Part shown: in pieces, positions 1 to 8,879 of the stretch
Layout of the letters: each line of letters begins with the position of its first letter
Position numbering within the stretch: the stretch's first letter is position 1
Source: Fibrobacterota bacterium
GTDB lineage: Bacteria; Fibrobacterota; Fibrobacteria; UBA11236
Length of the DNA: 56,299 nucleotides
Direction of reading: 5' to 3'
NCBI GenBank assembly: GCA_028287505.1
Contig: JAQBPN010000023.1
Coordinates: 1-56,299, forward strand
The notes under the pieces: model-generated
Seen by the model: the letters and a program-made list of their open reading frames with translations, nothing else
What the model was told of the DNA's origin: nothing
Database searches by the model: none
Position numbers and translations under genes: made by a program

Positions 1-254
1 TGAAACAGGCCCGGCGGGTGGAATTGCGGACCCCGTGGGTCTATCGTAAGCCGATGGGAACTTCCCTGGGCTCCAAACCCTGGATGCTGGGGATCCTGCT
101 TTTTTCCTCCATAGCCGCCGTCATCGGGGGTATCCTGTACTTCCGGAAGCGGAAACAGATTGCCGACAGGTATACCATGGGCGAGTCCGAGGGCTCGGGT
201 TCGTGGGACGCCCATCAAGCCCGGGATGAGAGCCTGGCTTCAGCCCGTCCCTGA
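1..254 (+). CDS. Small membrane protein, 5' end at or beyond window edge
   Basis: An open frame runs in from the left edge and stops at 252-254. The codon straddling the edge reads ?TG followed by AAA CAG, so the true start may lie exactly one base outside the window; a GTG at 18 is the first start codon fully inside. The product has one hydrophobic segment (about residues 27-45 counted from the GTG) followed by RKRKQ, which suggests a single-pass membrane protein with a cytoplasmic C-terminal tail of about 30 polar residues. No family recognised. It could be the C-terminal end of a longer protein. A convincing transmembrane segment and charge pattern support it being real. Confidence 0.45.
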   Translation, partial: KQARRVELRTPWVYRKPMGTSLGSKPWMLGILLFSSIAAVIGGILYFRKRKQIADRYTMGESEGSGSWDAHQARDESLASARP

Positions 255-462
255 GACCCGCAGCGGGGCGCTTCGCCGCGCCTCCAGTAGCCTGCACGTT
301 ACCCCCGCCGCGGATCCGGTCCACCGTGGCGTACTGCTTGCGGCGCGCGTTTCCATCCGCGGCCCGGCGTGACGGGATGGACCGATTCCGATCCGATGCC
401 GGCCGGCCGTCGGATAGGGATGGCCAAGTGGGGGAATCGGACCTCCGGCGCGATATTCCTGG

Positions 463-491
463 CTGCATCGCTTCCTTTAAATTGCTATAAT
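463..491 (+). promoter_or_regulatory. Candidate sigma-70 promoter of prc
   Basis: The -10 hexamer TATAAT (486-491) is perfect. The -35 hexamer at 17-bp spacing is CTGCAT, a poor match to TTGACA. No other good promoter lies between here and the gene start. Confidence 0.35.
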
Positions 492-611
492 ACTGCGATA
501 AAACGATGCGCCCAGCGTACCGTCATGGAGCATCGGATGCACATGGCACATAGGTCGCGAAACGGCGCACAAGAGGCGTAGAAACGCAGAGGATGCGTGG
601 ACGCGCGCAAG

Positions 612-627
612 ATGCGCGAAAGCGCAT
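612..627 (+). promoter_or_regulatory. Hairpin with GAAA tetraloop in the prc leader
   Basis: ATGCGC (612-617), GAAA loop (618-621), GCGCAT (622-627): a perfect 6-bp stem closed by a GNRA-type tetraloop. It ends about six bases before the purine-rich ribosome-binding site GGAAAGG and 18 bases before the start codon at 646. There is no T-tract, so it is not a terminator. A role in translation control or mRNA stability is possible but inferred. Confidence 0.4.
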
Positions 628-645
628 AGGATCGGAAAGGCTGGG

Positions 646-2862
646 ATGTCTAAAGGCTTATGGACCTTCGCTTGTTCAATGCTGGTTTTCGGTTGGGCCG
701 CCGCCGGCATTCCCCAGCCCACCAAGGAAGAATTCCTCTCCAAAATCGTGATCAAGAGCCTCGGCTCGTGGCACTATAGTCCGCCCAAAATAGATGATGC
801 GTTTTCCCGCAAGGTCTACGCTCTGCAGATCAAGCGCATGGATCCCCAGAAGCGCTTCCTGGTCCAGGAAGACATAGACTCCCTTTCCAGATTCGAAACC
901 GATATCGACAACGAACTCAGCCAGGGCACCACCACCTTCTTTGAAGCCTCTTCCGCCCTGCTGCGCCGCCGCATGCTGGAAGCCCAGGCTCTGACCGTCA
1001 CCGTCCTGGAAGGGCCCCTGGATCTCAATCAGGACGATTCCCTGCCCATGGATCCGGAAAAGCAATCCTGGGCCAAGTCCAAGGACGAGTTGCGCCAACG
1101 CTGGAGCCGGCTGCTGAAATACCAGATCCTGACCCATATCCAGGACGTCAAGGAGACGAAAGAGAAGGAAAAGGAAAAAGACAAGCCCAAGGAGGATGGG
1201 AAGGAAAAGGGCGGCAAAGCTCCGGAAAAGACCAAGGAATCCGCCAAGGCCAAGGACACCTCCAAATCCGCGGACAAAGCCAAGACCGTGGCCCTGATCG
1301 CAAAGTCCGCCACGCCGGAAGAGCAGGAGAAGGATGCCCGGGAATACGTGAAGCGCAGCCTCCACCGCCTCTTCGAGCGCATGCTGAAGGAAGACAAGCT
1401 TGAAAAGGTGTCTTCCTACCTGAACACGGTGAGCAATTCCCACGACCCGCACACGGAATACTTCAAGCCGGAAGCCAAGGAAGACTTCGATCTGAGCATG
1501 ACCGGCACCCTGGAAGGCATCGGGGCGGTTCTGCGCGAGGATGACGGGTACATCAAGGTGGTCAGCATCGTTCCCGGCAGCGCTTCCTGGCGGCAGAAGG
1601 AATTGAAGGCCGAAGACAAGATCCTGAAGGTGGCCCAGGGATCGGAAGAGCCCGTGGACCTGGTGGAAGCCAGCGTGAACGAAGCGGTGCGCCTGATCCG
1701 GGGCCGCAAGGGCACGGAAGTGCGCCTCACGGTGCAAAAGCCCTCCGGACGCGTCCAGGTCATCGCCATCACCCGCGACGTGGTGGTGGTGGAAGAGACC
1801 TACGCGAAGTCCGCCATCATGACGCCGGCCTCCGGCAAGAAGAAGATCGGCTATATCAACCTGCCCGCCTTCTACCACGACTTCAACAACAGCCGCGGCC
1901 GCACCGCTTCCGCGGACGTACGCGACGAATTGGAAAAGCTGAAAGCGGAAAACGTGGACGGCATCGTGCTGGATCTGCGCAATAACGGGGGCGGCGCCCT
2001 GGATGACGCCGTCAAAATGGCGGGCCTGTTCTTCAAGAGCGGCCCGGTGGTCCAGATCAAGGATCAGAAGGGCAACACCACCGTCCTGAACGACCAGGAC
2101 ACGGACATCACCTACGATGGCCCCCTGGTGGTCATGATCAACACCTTCAGCGCTTCGGCCTCGGAAATCGTCGCCGCCGCCCTGCAGGATCTTGGCCGGG
2201 CGGTCATCCTGGGAACGGATACCACCTTCGGCAAAGGCACCGTGCAGTCCATGCTGGACCTGGACGCCTACCTGCCGCCGGCGTTCGCATCCATGCGGCC
2301 GATGGGCTCCCTGAAGCTGACCATCCAGAAGTTCTACCGTATCAACGGCGGCACCACCCAATACAAGGGGGTGGTCCCGGATATTCTCATTCCCGACGCC
2401 TACAGCAATCTGGAAGTGGGGGAGAAGAACCTGGACTATCCCATGCCCTGGGATACGGTCTCCTCGCTTTCCTACCCCAAGTGGTCCAAGAACAAAGTCG
2501 ACCTGGCCACTCTGAAAAAGAAGAGCCAGGCCCGATTGAAGGCCGACCCGTTCGCCCAAAAGCTGGCTGACTTATCCGATCGCTTGCAGAAGCAGCGGGA
2601 GCGCACCTATCTCAGCCTGCAGAAGTCCAAGTATTTCCAGGAACAGGAAACCGCGCGCAAAGAGACGGAGAAGTTCGAGGCTGTCCAGAAAGAGAACGTC
2701 AATCTGAAGGTGTCCCCGCTGGCACTGGCCCGTCCCGCAGCCGACTCGCTGGATGATGAGAAGGAAAAGAAGTGGCGCGAGGCGCTGGCGAAGGATTTCT
2801 ACCTGCGCGAGGCCGTGAACGTCCTGGGAGATATGGGCGGGTCCAACGTGGCCGCGAAGTAA
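646..2862 (+). CDS. prc: Carboxy-terminal processing protease (Tsp/Prc, family S41)
   Basis: Predicted periplasmic serine protease that degrades or trims proteins from their C-terminus. The 738-residue product begins with a signal peptide (hydrophobic to about AAAG at residue 20), then the N-terminal helical Tsp domain, a PDZ domain (about 285-380) and the S41 catalytic core. The catalytic dyad is visible: Ser504 in SASASEI and Lys530 in TTFGKGTVQ, with the usual Asp515. The Ser-Lys spacing is 26 residues, one more than I count from the remembered E. coli Prc motif. A C-terminal Tsp extension follows. Residues about 167-215 form a Lys/Glu/Asp-rich low-complexity insert inside the N-terminal domain, which explains a length above the roughly 680 residues of E. 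coli Prc. GGAAAGG lies just upstream of the ATG. The gene stands alone and is closed by a strong terminator. Confidence 0.93.
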   Translation: MSKGLWTFACSMLVFGWAAAGIPQPTKEEFLSKIVIKSLGSWHYSPPKIDDAFSRKVYALQIKRMDPQKRFLVQEDIDSLSRFETDIDNELSQGTTTFFEASSALLRRRMLEAQALTVTVLEGPLDLNQDDSLPMDPEKQSWAKSKDELRQRWSRLLKYQILTHIQDVKETKEKEKEKDKPKEDGKEKGGKAPEKTKESAKAKDTSKSADKAKTVALIAKSATPEEQEKDAREYVKRSLHRLFERMLKEDKLEKVSSYLNTVSNSHDPHTEYFKPEAKEDFDLSMTGTLEGIGAVLREDDGYIKVVSIVPGSASWRQKELKAEDKILKVAQGSEEPVDLVEASVNEAVRLIRGRKGTEVRLTVQKPSGRVQVIAITRDVVVVEETYAKSAIMTPASGKKKIGYINLPAFYHDFNNSRGRTASADVRDELEKLKAENVDGIVLDLRNNGGGALDDAVKMAGLFFKSGPVVQIKDQKGNTTVLNDQDTDITYDGPLVVMINTFSASASEIVAAALQDLGRAVILGTDTTFGKGTVQSMLDLDAYLPPAFASMRPMGSLKLTIQKFYRINGGTTQYKGVVPDILIPDAYSNLEVGEKNLDYPMPWDTVSSLSYPKWSKNKVDLATLKKKSQARLKADPFAQKLADLSDRLQKQRERTYLSLQKSKYFQEQETARKETEKFEAVQKENVNLKVSPLALARPAADSLDDEKEKKWREALAKDFYLREAVNVLGDMGGSNVAAK

Positions 2863-2924
2863 GAGAAGATCTACGATTAAGCTTGTGGCGTGGATGGACG
2901 CTTTGGCCGTCGTGGAAGCGTTTC

Positions 2925-3070
2925 GTCGAGCGTAAAGAAAAAAAGAACCAGGGAGCATTTCCTGGTTCTTTTTTTTGCTTTTGGATTTGTCTTTACGCCC
3001 GACGCCGAGGCGCCAAGTCAATGCTTCTACAAAGCTAAACTCTGGCGCGCCGGTCGCCCGACGCCCGACG
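2925..3070. repeat. CGTCGGGCG-family intergenic repeat, copy A
   Basis: The 80-bp segment 2991-3070 aligns without gaps to 9103-9182 with 72 of 80 identical bases by my count. A left arm at 2925-2938 (GTCGAGCGTAAAGA) is the inverse of 2990-3003 with one mismatch, enclosing the terminator. The right end is CGCCCGACGCCCGACG (3055-3070). The left terminal repeat is degenerate. It lies in a convergent intergenic region. Confidence 0.75.
2941..2976. terminator. Bidirectional intrinsic terminator between prc and pyc
   Basis: AAGAACCAGG (2943-2952) pairs perfectly with CCTGGTTCTT (2961-2970) around an 8-base loop and is followed by a T-run to 2976. An A-run precedes it, so it can also act on the minus strand for the convergent pyruvate carboxylase gene. 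It sits between the inverted arms of the CGTCGGGCG repeat. Confidence 0.85.
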
Positions 3071-3143
3071 AAATGCGGATAAAATGTTGTCAGGATCCAA
3101 TCGCGCCGCGGATTCCTTATCGATCTTTGGCCAGCCTGACTTT

Positions 3144-6100
3144 TCAGACCGGCTTTATTTCGAACACTAAATCCCCTGGCGACACGTCGTCGCCTTTGGC
3201 CACCAGTACCCGGGCCACCACGCCCGCGCAAGGGGCCTTGACCACGTTCAACATCTTCATGGCTTCCGTGGTCAGCAGTTTCTGGCCTTCTTCCACCCTG
3301 TCGCCGGCTCCGGCGGCCAATTCGACCACCTTGCCCGCCATGGGGGCGGGGATATGGCCGGGATTGTCCGGATCGGCCTTGTCGCGCTTCTTGATCTTGA
3401 CCCCTGAATTGGCGTCCGTGACCACGGTATTGCGGCGGCGGCCGTTCAGCTCCCAGAAGATGGTGCGCGTCCCGTCCGCCTGCAGATCGCCGATGGCGAG
3501 CAGCTTGACGATCAGGGTCTTGCCTTCCTGGATGGTGATGGCTTTTTCCTCTCCCGGCTTCACGCCATAGAAGAAGGTGGGCGTGTCCAGCACGGAGACG
3601 TCGCTGTAATGATCCCCGAAACGCAGATAGTCGATGAACACCTTGGGGTACTGGGCGTAGCTGAGCAGATCCTCTTCCGTGAAGTACCGGCCGAATTTGC
3701 CCTTCAGGGTATTCTGCGCGGCGTCGAAATCGAAATTCTCAAGGAGCTCGCCGGGGCGGCAGGTGATGGGCTCTTCGCCCTTCAGGATGGCCTTCTGCAC
3801 CTCGACCGGGAAACCGCCCGGAGGCTGGCCCATCATCCCCTTCATCATGCTGACGTATGAATCCGGGAAGGCCAGGTCCTTGGCGCGCGTGACCACGTCC
3901 TGGGGCGTCAGGTTGTTCTGGGTCATGAACAGCGCCATGTCGCCTACGGCCTTGCTGGAGGGCGTGACCTTGATGATGTCGCCGCTCATGTCGTTGACCG
4001 TGCGGTACATGGTCTTGACCTCTTCCCAGCGCTCGCCCAATCCCAGGGAAATCGCCTGCGCGCGGAAGTTCGAATATTGTCCGCCCGGCATTTCGTGGCG
4101 GTATACGTCGGCGGTGCCGGCCTTGAGGCCGCACTCGAAGGGCGCATAGGGCTCGCGGGCCACTTCCCAATAGTCGGCCAGCTTCTGCAGCTTGTCTTCG
4201 TCCATGCCCGTATCGCGTTCGGAACCCTTGAGGGCGTAGACAAGCGCGTTGAGGGACGGCTGCGAGGTGATGCCGGACATGGAGGATAAGGCCGCGTCCA
4301 CCACGTCCACGCCCGCCTTGGAGGCTTCCAGCAGGGCCGCCACCTGGTTGCCGCTGGTATCGTGGGTGTGCAGGTGGATGGGCAGGGAGACCGCGTTCTT
4401 GAGTTCCGTGACCAGGATGCGGGCCGCATCCGGTTTCAGCAGGCCCGCCATGTCCTTGATGCCGAGGATATGCGTACCGGCTTTTTCCAGTTCCTTGGCC
4501 AGCTTCACGTAATAGGAGAGCGTGTATTTGACACGCTTCCCGTCCGTGATGTCGCCGGAATAGCAGATGGCCGCTTCCGCGATCTTGCCGGTCTTGGCCA
4601 CCGCTTCGATGCAGGGCTTGAGGCCTTCGACCCAATTGAGGCAGTCGAAGATGCGGAAGATGTCGATGCCGTTCTTGGCGGACGCGTCGATGAAACGGTT
4701 GACGATGTTGTCCGGATAGTTGGTATAGCCCACCGCATTGCCCGAACGCAGGAGCATCTGCAACAGGGTTCCGGGCATGAGCCTGCGGATGCGGCGCAGA
4801 CGTTCCCAGGGATCCTCATGGAGGAAACGCAGGGCCACGTCGAAAGTGGCGCCGCCCCACATCTCGTTGGAGAAGAGAGGCGCGGCCAGGTGCGCGGTGG
4901 CATGCGAGATCCGGAACAGATCATCGCTGCGCATGCGCGTGGCGATAAGGGATTGGTGCGCGTCCCGGAAGGTGGTGTCCGTCAGCAAAAGGGACTTCTG
5001 CTTCAGCATCCAATCGGCCAGCCCCTTGGGGCCGTTCGCCTTGAACACCGCGAAGGCGGGGGAGACGGGCGGAGCGGATTTGGGCACCGCCGGGACCTGG
5101 GGGATCTGGATACGGGCCGGTTTCAGCTTGGCGTCGATATCCGGAAAGCCGTTGACGGCCACCTGGGACAGATAGTCCAGCACCTTGTTGGCCCGGTCCA
5201 GCTTCGGCTTGAAGTCGAACAGTTCCGGATGGGTCTCGATGAACTTGGTGTCGCATTCCCCGGCCAGGAAGGCGGGATGCTTGAGGACGTTTTCCAGGAA
5301 GGGAATGTTGGTCTTGACCCCGCGGATGCGGAACTCGCGGATGGCGCGCAAGGCCTTGTTGGCGGCCTGATCGAATTGCAGGCCCCAGGAGCAGACCTTG
5401 ATGAGCAGGGAATCGTAATGGGGGGTGATGACGGCGCCGTCGAACCCGGAACCCGCGTCCAGGCGGATGCCCATGCCCTCGCCCGCGCGGAAGGCCGTGA
5501 TCTTGCCATGGTCCGGGGCGAAATTGTTCTGGGGGTCTTCCGTGGTCAGGCGCAGCTGGATGCAATAGCCGCTTTTCTTGATATGGGCCTGGTCGGGAAT
5601 GCGGATGGTGTCATGGGAGAGGGGATAGCCCTCGGCGATGCGGATCTGGCATTGCACGATATCGCGGCCGGTGATCACCTCGGTAATCGTGTGTTCCACC
5701 TGGATGCGCGGATTGACCTCGATGAAGTAGTGGTGGCCCTTTTTGTCGACCAGGAATTCCACCGTGCCCGCATTGACGTAATTGACCTGGCGCGCGATGG
5801 CCAGGGCGTCCGCGTACAGCGAGGCCTTCTGCTTGGGGCTGAGGTTGAGAGCCGGAGCTATTTCCACCACCTTCTGGTGGCGGCGCTGGATGGAACAATC
5901 GCGCTCGAACAGATGCACCATGTTGCCGTGGTTGTCGGCCAGGATCTGCACTTCGATGTGCTTGGGTCCATCCAGGTAACGTTCGATGAAGACTTTGGGG
6001 TTGCCGAAGGAGGCTTCCGCCTCCGCCCGGGACCGGGCGATGGCGTTGAGAAGCTCGCTGCGGTCGTTGACGATGCTCATGCCCCGGCCACCGCCGCCCA

Positions 6101-6605
6101 TGGCGGCTTTGATGATCAGGGGATATCCGTATTCCTTGGCGAACAGGAGCGCATCCTGCTCGGTTTCCACCGCGTCCTTGGTGCCGGGCACGGTTTGGAC
6201 CTTGGCTTTTTCCGCGATGAGGCGGGCCGCGACCTTGTCGCCCATGGCGTCGAGGACTTCCGGGGGCGGACCGATGAAGGCGATCCCGGCCTTGCGGCAG
6301 GCGCGCGCGAAATCGGCGTTTTCCGAAAGGAACCCATAGCCGGGGTGGATGGCGTCCACGCCCTTGTCCACCGCCAGTTCCACGATCTCATCGATGGCCA
6401 GATAAGCCCCGACAGGGGTCTTGCCCACGCCGATGAGGTAGGCCTCGTCGGCTTTGTAGCGATGGAGGTGGAGGCGATCTTCCGTCGAATAGATGGCCAC
6501 CGTCTGGATGCCCATTTCGGCGGCGGCCCGGAAAATGCGAATCGCGATTTCTCCGCGATTCGCCACCATGATTTTCTTGAAAGGCCTAACGGAAACTTCT
6601 GCCAT
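3144..6605 (-). CDS. pyc: Pyruvate carboxylase (full-length, biotin-dependent)
   Basis: Carboxylates pyruvate to oxaloacetate using ATP and bicarbonate (anaplerosis). The 1153-residue single chain has the standard order. The biotin carboxylase domain (about 1-460) carries the glycine-rich ATP-grasp loop GGGGRGM and the VNPRIQVEHT motif. The carboxyltransferase domain (from about 530) has DTTFRDAHQS, the carboxylated-lysine motif GIKDMAG near residue 716 and the metal-binding HLHTHDT near 743. A biotinyl domain at the C-terminus has EAMKM with biotin-accepting Lys1117. Length matches the family. The ATG at 6603-6605 lies 24 bases after the FKBP stop, so the two are probably cotranscribed. Transcription ends at the bidirectional terminator near 2941-2976. 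Confidence 0.96.
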   Translation of the reverse strand: MAEVSVRPFKKIMVANRGEIAIRIFRAAAEMGIQTVAIYSTEDRLHLHRYKADEAYLIGVGKTPVGAYLAIDEIVELAVDKGVDAIHPGYGFLSENADFARACRKAGIAFIGPPPEVLDAMGDKVAARLIAEKAKVQTVPGTKDAVETEQDALLFAKEYGYPLIIKAAMGGGGRGMSIVNDRSELLNAIARSRAEAEASFGNPKVFIERYLDGPKHIEVQILADNHGNMVHLFERDCSIQRRHQKVVEIAPALNLSPKQKASLYADALAIARQVNYVNAGTVEFLVDKKGHHYFIEVNPRIQVEHTITEVITGRDIVQCQIRIAEGYPLSHDTIRIPDQAHIKKSGYCIQLRLTTEDPQNNFAPDHGKITAFRAGEGMGIRLDAGSGFDGAVITPHYDSLLIKVCSWGLQFDQAANKALRAIREFRIRGVKTNIPFLENVLKHPAFLAGECDTKFIETHPELFDFKPKLDRANKVLDYLSQVAVNGFPDIDAKLKPARIQIPQVPAVPKSAPPVSPAFAVFKANGPKGLADWMLKQKSLLLTDTTFRDAHQSLIATRMRSDDLFRISHATAHLAAPLFSNEMWGGATFDVALRFLHEDPWERLRRIRRLMPGTLLQMLLRSGNAVGYTNYPDNIVNRFIDASAKNGIDIFRIFDCLNWVEGLKPCIEAVAKTGKIAEAAICYSGDITDGKRVKYTLSYYVKLAKELEKAGTHILGIKDMAGLLKPDAARILVTELKNAVSLPIHLHTHDTSGNQVAALLEASKAGVDVVDAALSSMSGITSQPSLNALVYALKGSERDTGMDEDKLQKLADYWEVAREPYAPFECGLKAGTADVYRHEMPGGQYSNFRAQAISLGLGERWEEVKTMYRTVNDMSGDIIKVTPSSKAVGDMALFMTQNNLTPQDVVTRAKDLAFPDSYVSMMKGMMGQPPGGFPVEVQKAILKGEEPITCRPGELLENFDFDAAQNTLKGKFGRYFTEEDLLSYAQYPKVFIDYLRFGDHYSDVSVLDTPTFFYGVKPGEEKAITIQEGKTLIVKLLAIGDLQADGTRTIFWELNGRRRNTVVTDANSGVKIKKRDKADPDNPGHIPAPMAGKVVELAAGAGDRVEEGQKLLTTEAMKMLNVVKAPCAGVVARVLVAKGDDVSPGDLVFEIKPV

Positions 6606-6629
6606 GGGAATCGGGTCGCAAAGTCCGGA

Positions 6630-7421
6630 TTAAGGGGCCTTTTTCAGGGCCGGCTTCCCGGTCTGGGGCTTGCCGTCCGGAATCCCGGGGACCTTGGACG
6701 CCTCGCCGATGGAAATCAGCTCGACCTCGAAGATCAGGGCGGAGTTGGGGCCGATCTGCTTGCCCGCGCCGTGTTCGCCGTAGCCCAGCGCCGGGGGGAT
6801 GAACAGCTTCCACTTGGAACCAACGGGCATCAGGAGGAGGGCTTCCGTCCAGCCTTTGATGACGTTGCTGACCGGGAAGGAAACCGGCTGACCGCGCTTG
6901 ATGGAGCTGTCGAACTCGGTGCCGTCCAGCAAGGTGCCCACGTAATGCACGGTGACGGTGGAGGTGGACTCCGGCTTGGGACCCTTGCCTTCCGTCAGGA
7001 CCTTGTACTGCAGGCCGCTGGCGGTGGTGATCACGCCGGCTTCCTTGCCGTTCTTCTCGAAGAAAGCCTTGGCGGCCTTCTCGTTCTCGGTGGCTTTGAC
7101 CTTGTTGGTCGAATCCTGACGGGCCATCATGTCCTTCTGGAAGGACATCATGGTCTCTTGCAACTGGGAGTCGGAAAGGATGGGCTTGGCGCCGCTCAGG
7201 GCGTCATTGATGCCGATGCGCAGCTTGTCCAGGTCCACGTCCCCGGCGGCCAGGTTCTGCTGCTTGAAGCTGCGGCCGATATCAAGGCCGATTCCGTAGC
7301 TGACCTTGTCCTTTTGGGATTTCAGTTCGCGGGAACCCTTGGTGTCGATTTTGTCGCAGGCGAAGAAAGTAGTGGCGAGAATCGCCAATCCCATGGCGCA
7401 TGCGCGTTTCCATGTATTCAT
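6630..7421 (-). CDS. FKBP-type peptidyl-prolyl isomerase, probable lipoprotein
   Basis: Peptidyl-prolyl cis/trans isomerase of the Mip/FkpA type, acting on exported proteins. The product is 263 residues from the ATG at 7421, chosen because AGGAG lies a proper distance upstream; the open frame extends further but without a binding site. A hydrophobic signal segment ends in TFFAC (Cys22), a plausible though atypical lipobox. An FKBP N-terminal dimerisation domain (SYGIGLDIG onward, about 40-130) is followed by the FKBP catalytic domain (about 140-245) with VHYVGTLLDGTEFDSS, VIKGWTEAL and FIPPALGYGEHG. A short Pro/Lys tail follows. It is the first gene of an operon with pyc. The pairing with a cytosolic enzyme is unexplained. 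Confidence 0.9.
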   Translation of the reverse strand: MNTWKRACAMGLAILATTFFACDKIDTKGSRELKSQKDKVSYGIGLDIGRSFKQQNLAAGDVDLDKLRIGINDALSGAKPILSDSQLQETMMSFQKDMMARQDSTNKVKATENEKAAKAFFEKNGKEAGVITTASGLQYKVLTEGKGPKPESTSTVTVHYVGTLLDGTEFDSSIKRGQPVSFPVSNVIKGWTEALLLMPVGSKWKLFIPPALGYGEHGAGKQIGPNSALIFEVELISIGEASKVPGIPDGKPQTGKPALKKAP

Positions 7422-7557
7422 TGTGAGACTCCTGGATGATCCGGCCAGACATTTCGCCGGCATCGGCCTTGTTGTTTTACGGCGGTCAGAAATTAGGAAA
7501 AAAGTGATGGATTGGGATGGGTGAGAGTATAATTTTGGTGTTATATGGCGGAAGAAT

Positions 7558-7665
7558 CGTCGGGCGTGCGGCTCGGCTTTGCCGAGCCGACGGCGTCGGG
7601 CGTCGGGCGTAAAAGCCGGGAAAATGCGGCTTTTTCTCTTTTCGCCCGACGCCGAACGCCCGACG
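7558..7665. repeat. CGTCGGGCG-family intergenic repeat, copy C (short form)
   Basis: Contains CGTCGGGCG at 7558-7566, CGTCGGGCGTCGGGCG at 7594-7609 and the inverted arm CGCCCGACG...CGCCCGACG at 7643-7665. Between the arms AAGCCG (7613-7618) pairs with CGGCTT (7627-7632) followed by five T, a terminator-like hairpin. A second perfect hairpin, GGCTCGGC/GCCGAGCC, lies at 7570-7588. Unlike copies A and B it sits between divergent genes, where no gene needs a terminator. Confidence 0.7.
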
Positions 7666-7692
7666 AACGGAGTACTGGCAAAAGGGAGTCTT

Positions 7693-8061
7693 ATGGAGCA
7701 TAGCGAAAAGTTTTTACGAATCGTCGAAGACGCGAAATCCCGCATTGATGAAATCAGCCTGGGCGAGGTGAAACGGAAGCTGGATGCGGGCGAACGCTTT
7801 CATCTGGTGGATGTCCGCGAAGACGGGGAGTGGGCCAAGGGCCGCTTGCCGGGGGCCGAGCATCTGGGAAAAGGGGTGCTGGAGCGGGATGTGGAAAAGG
7901 CCATACCGGACACGGGAGCCGAGATAGTGCTTTATTGCGGCGGGGGATTTCGTTCCGCCTTGTCGGCCGACAACCTTCAGAAAATGGGATATACCAAGGT
8001 GCTCTCCATGGACGGCGGATTCCGCGGTTGGGTGGAAGCTGGGTATCCTATCCAGTCTTGA
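7693..8061 (+). CDS. Single-domain rhodanese-like sulfurtransferase
   Basis: Likely transfers sulfane sulfur through a persulfidated cysteine in the cytoplasm; the physiological acceptor is unknown. The 122-residue protein is one rhodanese domain: VDVRED near residue 40, and the active-site loop CGGGFRS with Cys82, followed by DGGFRGW, a typical C-terminal rhodanese motif. The start was placed at the ATG at 7693, preceded by GGGAG; a longer open frame reaching back through the repeat has no binding site. The gene stands alone, divergent from the FKBP gene. Confidence 0.88.
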   Translation: MEHSEKFLRIVEDAKSRIDEISLGEVKRKLDAGERFHLVDVREDGEWAKGRLPGAEHLGKGVLERDVEKAIPDTGAEIVLYCGGGFRSALSADNLQKMGYTKVLSMDGGFRGWVEAGYPIQS

Positions 8062-8477
8062 GGTTAAGTCTTTAAAATGCGGTAACTCATTGTGAAATAA
8101 GGCTTTGGTGGCCCTTTCTTATGTACCGGCACAAGCTCCCCTAGGCCTCTTCTCCCTTTCATGTCGGGATTTCCCCTAGCCGAAAGCCTCCATTCCGGGC
8201 TTTCCCGGGGTCCCGAAAAGTGCGATAACCAACCTTCGGTTTCCCAAGTCCAATCCTTTCGGAGCCTGGCTGGCAGCCACCGCCTGGGCGATCGGAGGCT
8301 TTTTCCTTCCGGTTGTATATCACATTGTTGTAGCCGGTTCATTTGCCCGGTGGTACGATCAATTTTGCAGCCCGGCGATCGGAGCGACCCGCCTCATCGC
8401 CCCGGGGAATCCTTCCAGTCGGAAGGGTACCCGGGACGGTGGGACGTCCGGCCAGGCGAGCGATGGAGGACGGTGTC
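8062..8477. other. 416-base non-coding stretch before a small membrane gene
   Basis: No convincing gene on either strand. A short stem GCCT/AGGC followed by TTTTT (about 8280-8310) resembles a weak terminator for the rhodanese gene. The rest is rich in small complementary blocks (for example CCGA and TTCGG near 8215-8250) that could fold in RNA, but I recognise no known riboswitch consensus. Confidence 0.4.
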
Positions 8478-8879
8478 ATGTACGCGGCGGATATCACCAT
8501 GAAAGCAAGTGCATTGGAAAGCCAGACCGGGATATGGATGCTGGCGATATTTCTCCTGGGACTCGCGGCGATGGCTTGGCTCACGGTCCGCGAAGCCAGC
8601 CTGTATGAGACCCGGACGGCGATCAAGAATCTCCGCCGCGGCCGCAAGGCCAACATTCCGGCCCGCGAACGGCTTCCCGCATTCTCACGCTTCAATCTTT
8701 TCGTGCGCAGCGTAATCCGCGGCGGCGATATCATGGATCCGTTCCAGGACGTACTCGGCGACGGCCGCGCCGCATATGAACTCAGGCTGCGGCGCGAGAT
8801 CGATAAGCTGGTGGGCAAGGATGTCTACCACGGACAGAAGGAACAACTGAAACCCCCGACGAGACCTACTTCGGACTAA
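8478..8879 (+). CDS. Hypothetical single-pass membrane protein
   Basis: 133 residues from the ATG at 8478, chosen because GGAGG lies eight bases upstream; an in-frame ATG at 8463 overlaps that binding site and is less likely. A short N-terminal segment is followed by a hydrophobic span (about residues 16-34, with IWMLAIFLLGLAAMAWL), then a basic cytoplasmic-type region (NLRRGRKANIPARERL) and a charged tail. No family recognised. The positive residues after the span suggest N-out/C-in topology. It stands alone, with repeat copy B downstream. Confidence 0.65.
   Translation: MYAADITMKASALESQTGIWMLAIFLLGLAAMAWLTVREASLYETRTAIKNLRRGRKANIPARERLPAFSRFNLFVRSVIRGGDIMDPFQDVLGDGRAAYELRLRREIDKLVGKDVYHGQKEQLKPPTRPTSD

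Larger units (their letters stand above)
255..645. other. Non-coding stretch upstream of prc
   Basis: About 390 bases without a convincing gene; short open frames on both strands have no ribosome-binding site and no family features. It contains a TATAAT box at 486-491, which could be the -10 element of a promoter for the protease gene (a weak -35 candidate, CTGCAT, lies 17 bases upstream at 463-468). The transcribed leader would then be about 150 bases, rich in GCGC/GCGCAT motifs and ending in a perfect hairpin just before the ribosome-binding site. Confidence 0.5.

Noticed and set aside
121-468. Minus-strand 115-codon open frame near the left edge
   Set aside because: Arg/Pro/Ser-rich composition without a binding site or domain, overlapping a better-supported membrane protein frame.
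676-2559. 627-codon antisense open frame opposite prc
   Set aside because: It lies wholly inside a clear protease gene, has a low-complexity His/Gly/Val/Leu composition and no domain; high GC and codon bias create such frames.
4362-7439. 1025-codon antisense open frame across pyc and the FKBP gene
   Set aside because: Opposite two well-supported genes; composition is that of a shadow frame and it has no recognisable motif.
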